Origin: Alistipes sp.
GTDB lineage: Bacteria > Bacteroidota > Bacteroidia > Bacteroidales > Rikenellaceae
Reading direction: 5' to 3'
Assembly (NCBI GenBank): GCA_029051915.1
Contig: JAIDKM010000291.1
Coordinates: 1 to 16,809, forward strand
Length of the DNA stretch: 16,809 bases
Both the position numbers and the translations under genes were made by a program. The notes under the pieces are model-generated. The model searched no databases. It was not told the DNA's origin and saw nothing but the letters and a program-made list of their open reading frames with translations. Of the stretch, positions 8,401-14,422 are shown in pieces. Position 1 is the first letter of the stretch, and each line of letters opens with the position of its first letter.

Positions 8401-9039
8401 GGAATTTTCCCCGCCCGCTCGGAGAACGACGACATCGTAGCGACCGATGCCAAAGGCCGCGAATACCGGCTGGCGATGCTGCGCAACCAGACACGCGGCA
8501 CCGAGAACCGTTCGCTGGCCGACTACATAGCTCCGGCCGGCGATTGGATCGGCTGCTTTGCCGTAACGGCAGGCGTGGGACTCAAAGAACTGACCGCACG
8601 GTTCCGCGAGGCGGGCGACGACTACTCGGCGATCATGGCCAAACTGCTGGCCGACCGGCTGACCGAAGCCTTCGCCGAGACGGTACACCTTTTCGTCCGG
8701 CGACAGATGTGGGGCTACGAAACAGGCGCCATGCCGACTCCCGAACAAATCATCCGCGGCGACTACCGCGGCCGCCGCATGGCGTTCGGCTATCCTGCCA
8801 CGCCCGATCACACACTCAAACGCGAAGTCTTCGACCTGCTGGCCGTGGAGATCACCACCGACATGCGGCTCACCGAAAACTGGATGATCGATCCGGGCGA
8901 AACGCTCTGCGGTCTCTTCCTTGCGGATGCCGACTACTTCTCGGTCGGCACGATCGACGAAAGGCAGCTTCTCGACTACGCCCGACGCCGCGGACTGGAA
9001 CCCGAAACGATCCGCAAAATCATACCGAACAACCTATGA
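5434..9039 (+). CDS. metH: Cobalamin-dependent methionine synthase
   Basis: MetH transfers the methyl group of 5-methyltetrahydrofolate to homocysteine through bound cobalamin, giving methionine and tetrahydrofolate. All four modules are present in 1201 residues (E. coli has 1227). The homocysteine domain (about 1-320) has zinc ligands Cys243 and Cys306-Cys307 (GGCCGTTP). The pterin domain starts at NFINVGERTN (351) and includes DSSKWEV. A cobalamin cap and binding domain (about 640-870) carries the DVHDIG motif at 750-755, with His752 as the lower cobalt ligand. The C-terminal reactivation domain has the AdoMet motif RxxxGY (Arg1115, Gly1119, Tyr1120). The start follows the cyclotransferase stop by one base; the stop overlaps metF by 4 nt. 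I see no cobalamin riboswitch in front of it, so regulation is likely at the upstream promoter or absent. Confidence 0.98.
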   Translation: MANTLYDALESRILLLDGGMGTMIQQYGFTEEDYRGERFRDWNLRLRGCNDLLALTQPDAVRAIHEKYLAAGADIVATDSFSANAVSLRDYGLEELAYEISRAAAAIARAAADEFTARNPQKPRFVGGSIGPSSHTLSLSSKVDDPAARDLSFAELEQAYYDQIRGLMDGGADLLMLETFFDALNAKAAIHAIRRCFDDRGGRLPVMVSGTLTPSGRTLAGQTVEAFYASVAHIDPIAVSLNCSFGAKQLLPYIERLAAVAACRVAVYPNAGLPNVMGGYDETPAMCAEDVGEYLRRGVLNIVGGCCGTTPEHIYELQKIVGGYRPRPLPAPTHQTVLSGLEALRIVPEANFINVGERTNVAGSARFARLIREGNYEEALSVARAQVDAGAQVIDVCMDDGLIDGPTAMRTFLNLVASEPEIARVPTMIDSSKWEVLVAGLEATQGKAIVNSVSLKEGEAELLRRARAIRRYGAAAVVMLFDERGQADTYDRKIEVARRAYELLTADGFPPEDIIFDPNILAVATGIAEHDGYAKAFIDATRWIKENLPYAKVSGGVSNLSFAFRGNNAVREAMHSAFLYHAIRAGMDMGIVNPQMLKIYNDIEPELLKRVEDVILCRCTDAAERLAEYAQQVRQTTETQSQEADAWRSGSLEERIEHAMRKGVADFIEADALEGYRTLGNPMAVIDNLLMPAMEQVGALFGEGKMFLPQVVKTARVMKQAVATLTPYIEQEAGTGRSAGKVVIATVKGDVHDIGKNIVSVVMACNGYTIRDLGVMVEPQRIVDEAVAEAADCICLSGLITPSLDEMIRVCEELQRRGLNIPVIIGGATTSDMHTAVKIAPVYSGIVVHSADASRNTQLLAELLGPARAAFEEKIRAEQEALREEYRRAERRRSLLPLDEARRACPVAKHTPVMPQHPGRMVFPDFDVADVEPYIDWNFFFPAWGLPGRYPELFDHPEKGAEARKVFADAQALLARIRDERLLKLQAVAGIFPARSENDDIVATDAKGREYRLAMLRNQTRGTENRSLADYIAPAGDWIGCFAVTAGVGLKELTARFREAGDDYSAIMAKLLADRLTEAFAETVHLFVRRQMWGYETGAMPTPEQIIRGDYRGRRMAFGYPATPDHTLKREVFDLLAVEITTDMRLTENWMIDPGETLCGLFLADADYFSVGTIDERQLLDYARRRGLEPETIRKIIPNNL

Positions 9040-10001
9040 ACGTAACGGACATCATCCATAGCGCCCTCGCACAGAAGAAGACCCGCTTCGCTTTCGAGCT
9101 GCTGCCCCCGCTCAAGGGCGACGGCATGAACGGGACGTTCGCAGCGATCGATCCGCTGGTCGAATTCGATCCGGCCTACATCAACGTAACGTTCCATCGC
9201 GAAACGCTCAAACAGAACCTGCGGCCCGACGGTACGCCGGAGTGGCACGTAGTACGCCGGCGCCCCGGCACGGTAGGAATCTCGGCGGCCATTCAGAAGA
9301 AATACGACGTGGAAACCGTCCCTCACCTGATCTGCGGCGGACTGTCGCGCTACGACATCGAAGATGCGCTGATCGACATGGATTTTCTGGGGCTGCACAA
9401 CGTACTGGCTCTGCGCGGCGACAAGTCGCAAAACGAAGAGCGTTTCACGCCCCACCCGCAGGGACATGCCCATGCGGCGAGCCTGGTGCGGCAGATCGCG
9501 GCGATGAACCGCGGCGAATTCGTCGACGGCGAAGTGGAGACCTCCCACCATTCGAAATTCTCGGTGGGCGTAGCCGGGTATCCCGAGACGCATGCGGAAG
9601 CCGGATCGCCGGACGAAGATCTGCGCCACCTGAAAGAGAAGATCGATGCCGGAGCCGACTACATCGTTACACAACTTTTCTACGACAACACCCGGTTCTT
9701 CGACTTCGTGCGCCGATGCCGCGAGATCGGAATCACCGTACCGATCATTCCGGGCATCAAACCGCTCTCGACCCTGCGCCACCTGACCCTGTTGCCCGAG
9801 ACTTTCGGCTGCCGCATCCCCGAAGCACTCGAACGCGAAGTCTTGGCCCACCGCGAGGACAAGGCGGCGATCCGGCAGATCGGCACCGAGTGGGCCATCG
9901 CCCAGAGCCGCGAACTGAAAGCCGCCGGGGTTCCGGTGCTGCACTACTACCCGATGGGCAAGGCCGAGAATATCATCGAAATCGCAAAAACCGTCTTCTG
10001 A
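9036..10001 (+). CDS. metF: 5,10-methylenetetrahydrofolate reductase
   Basis: MetF is the FAD-dependent enzyme that reduces 5,10-methylenetetrahydrofolate to 5-methyltetrahydrofolate, the methyl donor for MetH. The ATG at 9036 overlaps the metH stop as ATGA and gives 321 residues, a typical bacterial length; the frame is open further upstream only because it shadows metH. The N-terminal FELLPP contains the predicted catalytic Glu21 (Glu28 in E. coli). Other family motifs are VTFHRE, HLICGGLSRYDIEDALIDM, NVLALRGDK, VAGYPETHAEA, GADYIVTQLFYDN and VPIIPGIKPLST, forming the TIM-barrel flavin and folate sites. Overlap with metH suggests translational coupling of the two consecutive folate-methyl steps. 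Only three bases separate it from the next gene. Confidence 0.97.
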   Translation: MNVTDIIHSALAQKKTRFAFELLPPLKGDGMNGTFAAIDPLVEFDPAYINVTFHRETLKQNLRPDGTPEWHVVRRRPGTVGISAAIQKKYDVETVPHLICGGLSRYDIEDALIDMDFLGLHNVLALRGDKSQNEERFTPHPQGHAHAASLVRQIAAMNRGEFVDGEVETSHHSKFSVGVAGYPETHAEAGSPDEDLRHLKEKIDAGADYIVTQLFYDNTRFFDFVRRCREIGITVPIIPGIKPLSTLRHLTLLPETFGCRIPEALEREVLAHREDKAAIRQIGTEWAIAQSRELKAAGVPVLHYYPMGKAENIIEIAKTVF

Positions 10002-10004
10002 AAA

Positions 10005-11120
10005 ATGGATACGATCGCTTTCCGCCGCCATCTGCATGCTCATCCGGAACTCTCGTTCCGGGAGCATGAGACCGCCGCCTTCATTGCCGGACAGCTCGCC
10101 GAAGCAGGCATCGAACACCGCGCAATAGCCCGCACGGGCATCCTGGCCCGCATCGAGGGCAGCAAAGCATGCACCGACCGGCGGGCCGTCGTCCTGCGGG
10201 CCGACATCGACGCCCTGCCCATCGACGAGCGAACAGGACTGCCCTATGCCTCGCAGAACACTGGGGTGATGCACGCCTGCGGCCACGACATGCACGCGGC
10301 CGTACTTTTCGGCGTACTGCAACAGCTGGCCGCAGCACCCGATTTCTGCGGCACGGTCTTCGGGCTTTTCCAGCCCGGCGAGGAGTGCAACCCCGGCGGA
10401 GCGTCGCAAGTCTTGGCCGAAGACCCATTCGCCGACTATGAAGTTATTGCGGTGATCGGCGAGCACGTAGAACCGCAGCTGGAGGTAGGAACGCTCGGAT
10501 TCCGGGCCGGCAAGTACATGGCCGCAAACGACGAACTGCGCTTCCGGATTCACGGCACGGGTGGCCACGGAGCCCTACGCGGCCAACTGAAAGATCCTGT
10601 AGCCGCCGCCGCCGAACTGGTAAGCGCCCTACTGACACTCAACGAACCGGAGTGCGTGCTCTCGATCGGCCGCGTAGAAGCGGCGGGCGCCACGAACGTC
10701 GTACCGGACGAGGTATATATGGAGGGTACGCTCCGCACGTTCGACCAAGCCGACCGAAATCGGCTCCACGGCCGGATTGCGGAACTGACGGCAGCGACGG
10801 ACGACCGCCACGGAGTCAAAACCGATGTCGACATCGACCGCGGCTATCCTCCGGTCGTCAACGATGCCCGGCTGGTCGAAGCAGCCGCAACACTGGCCAA
10901 AGCGGCCGGGCTGCAAGTGGAGATGCTGCCCTTGCGCACCACAGCCGAAGACTTCGGATTCTACACTCTGCGCTACCCCTCGCTTTTCTACCGGCTGGGG
11001 GTCGGCGCCGCAGCCGGCCGTCCTCACACGGCGACCTTTGCGCCCGACGAGCGGGCGATCGAAACGGGCAGGGACTTCATGCGAAGCCTGGCCCTGCAAA
11101 TTCTGAACGGTTTTCAATAA
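10005..11120 (+). CDS. M20-family metal-dependent amidohydrolase
   Basis: This 371-residue protein belongs to the M20D-type amidohydrolases (hippurate hydrolase, indole-acetyl-amino acid hydrolase, N-acetyl-diaminopimelate deacetylase relatives), cytosolic enzymes that cleave N-acyl amino acids with two metal ions. Visible motifs are the N-terminal RRHLHAHPELSF, the ADIDALP segment near 66-72, and MHACGHDMHA with Cys92 and His94. PGEECNPGGA follows with Glu126-Glu127, then GEHVEP with His154, and the C-terminal PHTATFAPDE with His341. The small lid domain lies between about 170 and 285. There is no signal peptide. It starts three bases after metF and so belongs to the same transcript. The substrate cannot be read from sequence; release of an amino acid such as N-acyl-methionine would suit the neighbourhood, but that is a guess. 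Confidence 0.9.
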   Translation: MDTIAFRRHLHAHPELSFREHETAAFIAGQLAEAGIEHRAIARTGILARIEGSKACTDRRAVVLRADIDALPIDERTGLPYASQNTGVMHACGHDMHAAVLFGVLQQLAAAPDFCGTVFGLFQPGEECNPGGASQVLAEDPFADYEVIAVIGEHVEPQLEVGTLGFRAGKYMAANDELRFRIHGTGGHGALRGQLKDPVAAAAELVSALLTLNEPECVLSIGRVEAAGATNVVPDEVYMEGTLRTFDQADRNRLHGRIAELTAATDDRHGVKTDVDIDRGYPPVVNDARLVEAAATLAKAAGLQVEMLPLRTTAEDFGFYTLRYPSLFYRLGVGAAAGRPHTATFAPDERAIETGRDFMRSLALQILNGFQ

Positions 11121-11185
11121 GCCAGAAGCACAGCCACTCACAGGCTATGCCGAGGCGAGAAAGCCTGCATGCTAATGAACGAACA

Positions 11186-13402
11186 ATGAAACAGACAAAA
11201 AAACAACGCTCAGCGAAGAAGGCCCCAAAACACGACCGGGCCTCGATGATCCTGAGCCTGCTCCGCGAATTCCCCAACAATAAATTCTCGCTCAAACATC
11301 TGGCTTCGGCTTCGGGCGGAGCCTCGAAAGAGGGACGCCGCGAAACGCTGGCCATTCTCGACCGGCTCTACAACGAAGGAGTCGTCGAAGAGTGCGCCCG
11401 CCAGAAATACCGCCTGACCCGCAAGCACCTGCCCTGCTACCAGGGAATCGCCGACATGACCTCGGGCGGGTCGGTATACGTACGCGTCGACGGACTGGAC
11501 AACGACATATTCGTCAACCATCGCAACACAGCGAACGCACTGGACGGCGACCGAGTGGAAGTAACCGTCATGCATCGCAGCCACGACGGCAAGCTGGAAG
11601 GCGAAATCACCCGCATCGTCAAACGCAGCCGCAAGATCTATGTCGGCATTGCCGAAGTGGGAGCGCACCAGCTTTTCGTACGGGCCGACTCGCGCAAGAT
11701 GCCGATGGATATCTACCTTCCGAAGCGAGAATATCCGCAAGTCCGCGAAGGCGAGAAAGTGGCCGTCCGCATCGTCGACTGGTTGCCCGGAAGCAAAAGT
11801 CCCGTAGGCGAGCTGGTCGAAATCTTGGGCATGGCGGGCGAAAACGACACGGAAATGCACGCCATTCTCTCGGAATACGAACTTCACTACCGTTTCGAAC
11901 CGGAAGTGGAACAGGCAGCAGAGACGATCGATGCCCGGATCACGGAAGAAGAGATCGCCCGCCGCCGAGACTTCCGCGACACGATAACTTTCACGGTCGA
12001 CCCGGCCGATGCCAAAGACTTCGACGACGCGCTGTCGGTACGTCGCCTGCGCGAGGGCGTATGGGAAATAGGCGTCCACATCGCCGACGTAACGCACTAT
12101 GTCCGGCCCCGATCGACGATCGACGACGAAGCAGTAACGCGCGGCACGTCGGTCTACCTGGTCGACCGGACGGTGCCGATGCTGCCCGAACGGCTCTCGA
12201 ACGAACTCTGCTCGCTGCGGCCCGACGAAGACAGCCTCTGTTTCTCGGCGGTCTTCACGCTCAACGAGAACCTGGAGATTCTGGACGAATGGTTCGGCCG
12301 CACGGTCATCCACTCCGACCGCCGTTTCACCTATGCCGAAGCGCAGGAGATAATCGAAACGGGACGCGGCGACTACGCCGAAGAGGTGCTGACGCTCAAC
12401 CGGCTGGCACAGGAACTGCGGCGCCAACGCTTCAAAAACGGAGCGATCAGTTTCGACCGCGAAGAGGTGAAATTCCGGCTCGACGAAGCGGGACGCCCCA
12501 TCGGCATCTACTTCAAGGAGCAGAAAGAGTCGAACCAGATGATCGAAGAATTCATGCTGCTGGCCAATCGCCGGGTAGCCGAATTCTGCAGCCACCGCAC
12601 GACCGAATCGGGCCGCAAGACGCCCCGCACGATGGTCTACCGAGTACACGACGTGCCGAACGAAGAGAAGCTGGATCGCTTCCGGCAATTCATCCTACGC
12701 TTCGGACTGGTATTCAAAGCCTCGAAAGGCCGTGCCGTAGCCCGCGAAATGAACAAGCTGTTCGCGAAAGTCAAGGGGGCGACGGAAGAAAACGCTGTAA
12801 CGACGATGGCCGTGCGATCGATGGCCAAAGCGTTCTACACGACCGACAACATCGGCCACTACGGACTCGCCTTTCCCTGCTACACGCACTTCACCTCACC
12901 GATCCGCCGCTATCCGGACATGATGGTACACCGGCTGCTGGCCCGCTATCTGGAGGGCGGCAAGTCGGCCGACAAACAAACGACCGAGGAGCTGTGCGCA
13001 CGAGCCTCGGAACGCGAAGTCATCGCAGCCGAAGCCGAACGCGCCTCGATCAAGTACAAGATGGTGGAGTTCATGAAAGATCGCATCGGCGAAGAATTCG
13101 ACGGCCACATATCGGGACTGACGGAGTGGGGCGTCTACGTCGAACTGAATGAAACGCACATCGAAGGCATGTCGTTCCTGCGCGACATCGAAGGCGACTG
13201 GTTCGACTTCGACGAACAACGTTACGAAGCCGTCGGCCGCACGACGGGGCTCCGTCTTACGCTGGGCGATCCGGTTCGCATCCGCATCAAACGGGCCGAT
13301 CTTCAGAAACGGCAACTGGACTTCGAACTGCTGCTGCCCGGAGCGGAGCAACCGAAAAAGAACCCGAAAACAAAGACCCCGGCCGTTCGGAAAAGGCGCT
13401 GA
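11186..13402 (+). CDS. rnr: Ribonuclease R (3'-5' exoribonuclease)
   Basis: RNase R degrades structured RNA processively from the 3' end and helps in rRNA quality control and mRNA turnover. The predicted 738 residues show a lysine-rich start, a winged-helix segment (about 20-75), two cold-shock-type RNA-binding domains (about 80-230), and the RNB catalytic domain. The metal-binding aspartates in VDPADAKDFDDA are Asp272, Asp278, Asp280 and Asp281, the same numbers as in E. coli RNase R. Near 635-715 is an S1 domain (GEEFDGHISGLTEWGVYVEL), and the protein ends in a basic tail (KKNPKTKTPAVRKRR). I chose the ATG at 11186 because it gives the family-like KK-rich start; another in-frame ATG at 11147 would add 13 residues. 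The 65-base gap to the amidohydrolase holds no clear promoter or terminator, so it may be the last gene of that transcript. Confidence 0.96.
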   Translation: MKQTKKQRSAKKAPKHDRASMILSLLREFPNNKFSLKHLASASGGASKEGRRETLAILDRLYNEGVVEECARQKYRLTRKHLPCYQGIADMTSGGSVYVRVDGLDNDIFVNHRNTANALDGDRVEVTVMHRSHDGKLEGEITRIVKRSRKIYVGIAEVGAHQLFVRADSRKMPMDIYLPKREYPQVREGEKVAVRIVDWLPGSKSPVGELVEILGMAGENDTEMHAILSEYELHYRFEPEVEQAAETIDARITEEEIARRRDFRDTITFTVDPADAKDFDDALSVRRLREGVWEIGVHIADVTHYVRPRSTIDDEAVTRGTSVYLVDRTVPMLPERLSNELCSLRPDEDSLCFSAVFTLNENLEILDEWFGRTVIHSDRRFTYAEAQEIIETGRGDYAEEVLTLNRLAQELRRQRFKNGAISFDREEVKFRLDEAGRPIGIYFKEQKESNQMIEEFMLLANRRVAEFCSHRTTESGRKTPRTMVYRVHDVPNEEKLDRFRQFILRFGLVFKASKGRAVAREMNKLFAKVKGATEENAVTTMAVRSMAKAFYTTDNIGHYGLAFPCYTHFTSPIRRYPDMMVHRLLARYLEGGKSADKQTTEELCARASEREVIAAEAERASIKYKMVEFMKDRIGEEFDGHISGLTEWGVYVELNETHIEGMSFLRDIEGDWFDFDEQRYEAVGRTTGLRLTLGDPVRIRIKRADLQKRQLDFELLLPGAEQPKKNPKTKTPAVRKRR

Positions 13403-13449
13403 AAGAATCTCCGACACCACCGGGAAACAAGCAGCCTTCGACCCGGAAT

Positions 13450-13471
13450 GGCGGGGATCAGGGTTCCCGCC
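13450..13471. repeat. GC-rich inverted repeat after rnr
   Basis: GGCGGG (13450-13455) pairs with CCCGCC (13466-13471), extendable by a G-T and an A-T pair, around a 6-base loop. There is no T run after it on either strand, so it is not a standard terminator. It could stabilise the rnr mRNA 3' end or be part of a longer decayed element. The rest of 13403-13500 holds nothing I can name. Confidence 0.5.
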
Positions 13472-13500
13472 AGCGTGGCCGCAGATTCAGCAATCCGCCG

Positions 13501-13521
13501 CCCCGTTAAGAACGGGGTTTT
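13501..13521 (+). terminator. Intrinsic terminator downstream of rnr
   Basis: CCCCGTT (13501-13507) and AACGGGG (13511-13517) form a 7-bp stem with a 3-base loop and are followed by TTTT (13518-13521). It lies about 100 bases after the rnr stop and would end the plus-strand unit. Confidence 0.75.
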
Positions 13522-13523
13522 AT

Positions 13524-13531
13524 GGGGGGGG
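13524..13531 (+). repeat. Homopolymer tract of eight G
   Basis: Eight consecutive G bases directly follow an AT to make an ATG (13522-13524) just after the rnr terminator. From this ATG the frame runs 53 codons to a TGA at about 13681. One extra G would put the ATG in frame with the lectin-like coding fragment at 13644-13835. Confidence 0.8.
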
Positions 13532-13643
13532 TAGAACGAGTGTATCTCCGTTCGACCTCCTCTGTCCCCGCCGGGCGGTTGTTCATCCCAGTCTGCCGGA
13601 AAGTCATTCTTTCCGTCATTCATCCCAGCGATTGCTTTATTTG

Positions 13644-13835
13644 TCTGCCTCGGGCTACCGCAACCGTACGACGGGAGCTCTGACATCCGTCGGCACGAAC
13701 GGCGACTACTGGTCTTCGGCGCCGACGGCCGCGAGCAATACCTACGCCGGTGCTATGGCATTCAATTCCGACGTGATGTACCCGTGGCATAACGAGGGAC
13801 GCGCCATCGGCTTCTCCGTGCGCTGCGTCCAGCAT
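13644..13835 (+). pseudogene. Orphan C-terminal fragment of a C-type-lectin/FISUMP-like protein
   Basis: One plus-strand frame reads SASGYRNRTTGALTSVG, then TNGDYWSS, FNSDV and NEGRAIGFSVRCVQ. This is the conserved C-terminal pattern of FISUMP/C-type-lectin-fold domains in Bacteroidetes; targets of diversity-generating retroelements often end this way (GYRN...GALxxVGxNGYYWSS...RAxGFxVRCV). No proper N-terminal domain or in-frame start precedes it, because the ATG at 13522 is in another frame. No stop follows until far inside the antisense of the V-ATPase K gene, so it is not an intact gene. Between the TR-like consensus I recall (Asn-rich NPxNNNNRANGF) and this copy, several positions differ (YPWHNEGRAIGF), as an edited variable repeat might. 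No reverse transcriptase or template repeat is present. It is most likely a relic or an inserted cassette between convergent units. Confidence 0.6.
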
Positions 13836-13877
13836 CTGCAAGCTGCTTTTCTGCAACGAATACCGACCTCCCACAAG

Positions 13878-13909
13878 AAGCCCCGCAGGAAAACCTGCGG
13901 GGCTTTACT
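13878..13909. terminator. Strong hairpin terminator at the end of the V-ATPase operon
   Basis: AAGCCCCGCAGG (13878-13889) and CCTGCGGGGCTT (13894-13905) form a perfect 12-bp stem with an AAAA loop. On the plus strand TTTACTT overlaps and follows the stem end; on the minus strand it is followed by CTTCTTG. It lies 23 bases beyond the stop of the V-ATPase K gene and so probably ends that operon. It can also block plus-strand transcription from the rnr side. Confidence 0.8.
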
Positions 13910-13928
13910 TGCACGAAGCAACTCGCAC

Positions 13929-14381
13929 CTATCGGATGATGTTGGAGATCAGGAACGTAGCAGCGACGGTCAAAATAGCGTAGAGCTCGGGGAAAGCAGC
14001 GAGAATCAACGTTTTACCCATGACGTCGTGTCCGTTGCCGATGGCGGCGATACCGTTGGCGCAGACCTTACCCTGGAAGACGGCGGCAGCCAGGTTGACG
14101 ATACCTACCAGAATACCGGCGCCCAGAACGGCCGCACCCTGCAACATCGAAGGATTCTGCAAGAACGACTGCACCATGAAGAAGCAGACGAAACCGTAGA
14201 GACCCTGCGAACCGGGCAGTGCCGAGAGGATCATGTAGCTACCGAACGCACCGTTGTTCTTCTTCATGGCGCCGACGGCCGCCTGACCGCAGATCGAAGT
14301 ACCCACGGCAGATGCGATACCTGCCAGACCTACCATCAGAGCGACGCCCACGTAGGCCATTACCAATGCTGTTGTTTCCAT
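13929..14381 (-). CDS. ntpK: V-type ATP synthase/ATPase subunit K (membrane rotor ring)
   Basis: Subunit K is the proteolipid that builds the rotating c-ring and carries the coupling ion across the membrane. The 150-residue protein is a double hairpin with four membrane helices and a Gly/Ala-rich repeat (GVALMVGLAGIASAVGTSI and its second-half counterpart). The ion-binding carboxylate is Glu132 in FPELYAIL of helix 4. LPGSQGLYGF (55-64) gives Ser58 and Gln59, and FQGKV gives Gln103. These match Thr64, Gln65, Gln110 and Glu139 of the sodium-transporting Enterococcus hirae NtpK in order and nearly in spacing, so Na+ coupling is plausible. It lies 41 bases after subunit I on the same strand, with an A-rich leader before the ATG, and is the last gene of the operon, ahead of a strong terminator. 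Confidence 0.95.
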   Translation of the reverse strand: METTALVMAYVGVALMVGLAGIASAVGTSICGQAAVGAMKKNNGAFGSYMILSALPGSQGLYGFVCFFMVQSFLQNPSMLQGAAVLGAGILVGIVNLAAAVFQGKVCANGIAAIGNGHDVMGKTLILAAFPELYAILTVAATFLISNIIR

Positions 14382-14422
14382 AAGAGAATGAGTTTTTGTT
14401 TGTTATTGATTATTGTTCTTTT

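Noticed and set aside
8976..10568. A 530-codon minus-strand open frame opposite metF and the amidohydrolase
   Set aside because: Both plus-strand genes have intact catalytic motifs; the antisense frame crosses their junction with no motif of its own.
13403..13928. Insertion sequence or CRISPR in the rnr/V-ATPase gap
   Set aside because: No transposase motif, no terminal inverted repeats with target duplications, and no regular spaced direct repeats were seen.
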